This document shows, in pieces, positions 13,860 through 14,619 of a stretch of DNA of 14,619 nt. Source of the stretch: JAAYCI01 sp964472465. GTDB taxonomy: Bacteria > Bacillota > Clostridia > Oscillospirales > Ruminococcaceae. Position numbers and translations under genes: made by a program. The notes beneath the pieces are model-generated. The model saw nothing but the letters and a program-made list of their open reading frames with translations, searched no databases and had not been told where the DNA came from. Positions within the stretch are counted from its first letter, which is position 1. Each line of letters begins with the position of its first letter. The stretch covers positions 1 through 14,619 of the forward strand of contig CAYYLW010000058.1 in the NCBI GenBank assembly GCA_964472465.1, given 5' to 3'.

Positions 13860-14619
13860 CTACTGGTCCTTGGGTTTTTTCATGGTGAGGGAGATGCGGC
13901 CTTTTTTCTCGTCCACCCCCAGCACCCAGGCGGTGACGATATCCCCCACGGCCAGCACTTCGGCGGGGTGTTTGATAAAACGGTTGGTGATTTGGCTGAT
14001 GTGCACGAGGCCGTCCTGGTGCACGCCAATGTCCACAAAGGCCCCAAAATCCACCACGTTGCGTACCGTGCCCTGCAATTCCATCCCGGTTTTCAGGTCT
14101 TTCATTTCCAGCACGTCGCTACGAAGCAGGGGCGGGGGCAGGCTATCGCGGATGTCCCGCCCGGGCCGCAGTAACTCGTCGATGATATCCAGCAAAGTGG
14201 GTTTGCCGATGCCCAGCCGCTCGGCCAGGCTGTTCATGCCCAGTTCTTTGGCTTTTTCGGGCAGGGCGGCAATGGCCTCGGTGCCGATGTCGTTTTTGGA
14301 AAAACCGCACAGAGAGAGCAATTCCTCGGCGGCCTTGTAGCTTTCCGGGTGCACGGCGGTGGCGTCTAGCGGGTCTTTGCCGCCGGGCAGGCGCAGGAAA
14401 CCCGCGCATTGCTGGAAGGCCTTTGGCCCCAGCTTGGCCACCTTCAAGAGTTCTTTGCGGCTGCTAAAAGCCCCGGCGTCCTCGCGGTGTTTCACAATGT
14501 TTTTGGCCGTGGCCGCCGAGAGCCCGGCCACCCGTTCCAGCAGTGGGGCGCTGGCGGTGTTCAGTTCCACCCCCACGGTGTTCACGCAGTCCTCCACCAC
14601 GCCGTCCAGCTCGGCGGCC
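13860..14619 (-). CDS. tex: Tex family RNA-binding transcription accessory protein, C-terminal part
   Basis: The last 252 codons of a Tex protein (YdcI in B. subtilis), a conserved nucleic-acid-binding factor of about 700-780 aa that associates with the transcription machinery. The N-terminal two-thirds, including the YqgF-like domain, lies beyond the window; the GTG at 14600 is internal. Visible parts: LDGVVEDCVNTVGVELNTAS, the well-conserved lead-in to the helix-hairpin-helix pair (about fragment residues 20-80: LLERVAGLSAATAKNIVKHR and LGPKAFQQCAGFLR), a helical linker (about 90-165), and a C-terminal S1 RNA-binding domain (about 175-246: GTVRNVVDFGAFVDIG, DGLVHISQ, RISLTMK). Ends with TAG. 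It is the first of the minus-strand genes running towards addBA. Confidence 0.95.
   Translation of the reverse strand, partial: AAELDGVVEDCVNTVGVELNTASAPLLERVAGLSAATAKNIVKHREDAGAFSSRKELLKVAKLGPKAFQQCAGFLRLPGGKDPLDATAVHPESYKAAEELLSLCGFSKNDIGTEAIAALPEKAKELGMNSLAERLGIGKPTLLDIIDELLRPGRDIRDSLPPPLLRSDVLEMKDLKTGMELQGTVRNVVDFGAFVDIGVHQDGLVHISQITNRFIKHPAEVLAVGDIVTAWVLGVDEKKGRISLTMKKPKDQ

Noticed and set aside
1..14619. CRISPR arrays, tRNA/rRNA genes, insertion sequences, prophage genes
   Set aside because: None seen: no regularly spaced repeats, no transposase or integrase coding, and no cloverleaf or rRNA-like sequence was recognised by eye.

Overview
This is a GC-rich stretch of bacterial core chromosome. 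It most likely comes from a high-GC Clostridia (Oscillospiraceae-like, gut-type Bacillota). The evidence is an AddA/AddB recombination nuclease pair (the Bacillota counterpart of RecBCD), MgtE magnesium channels, a Tex/YdcI-type transcription accessory protein, strong AGGAGG-type ribosome binding sites and GTG starts. The lineage is an inference from gene content and base composition; no rRNA or marker gene is present to settle it. I see no phage, transposon, CRISPR, tRNA or rRNA.

Layout, left to right. Positions 1-1861 (+): the C-terminal end of one mgtE gene, then a complete second mgtE of about 60% identity in the shared region, together forming a tandem Mg2+ channel pair. Positions 1915-2329 (+): a promoter and trxA (thioredoxin). 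At 2406-2459 a perfect 24-bp inverted repeat lies between trxA and a convergent gene for a small secreted protein of unknown function (2475-3080, -). That gene diverges from a six-helix HdeD/DUF308-like membrane protein (3350-3898, +). Both divergent promoters have extended -10 boxes, and one is covered by a 15-bp palindrome. A clear bidirectional terminator (3926-3980) follows, and then everything else lies on the minus strand.

Minus strand, in the order transcribed (right to left): the C-terminal third of tex (13860-14619, cut by the window); a 179-bp gap packed with palindromes; a class I SAM-dependent methyltransferase (12916-13680); a terminator hairpin; addB and addA overlapping by 14 bp (12842-6095), which form a two-gene operon for double-strand-break end resection; and a DUF2207 membrane protein (5890-3980) with its own near-consensus promoter.

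Working together: AddB and AddA form one heterodimeric helicase-nuclease, and all nuclease, ATPase and Fe-S motifs look intact. The two MgtE copies would each form Mg2+ channels. The secreted protein, HdeD-like protein and DUF2207 protein are all envelope-located and poorly understood. The region reads as ordinary housekeeping chromosome. The parts least explained by known families are the divergent secreted-protein/HdeD-like promoter pair, the DUF2207 protein with a basic tail, and the palindrome cluster at 13698-13844. I did not find convincing evidence of a new multi-gene system.
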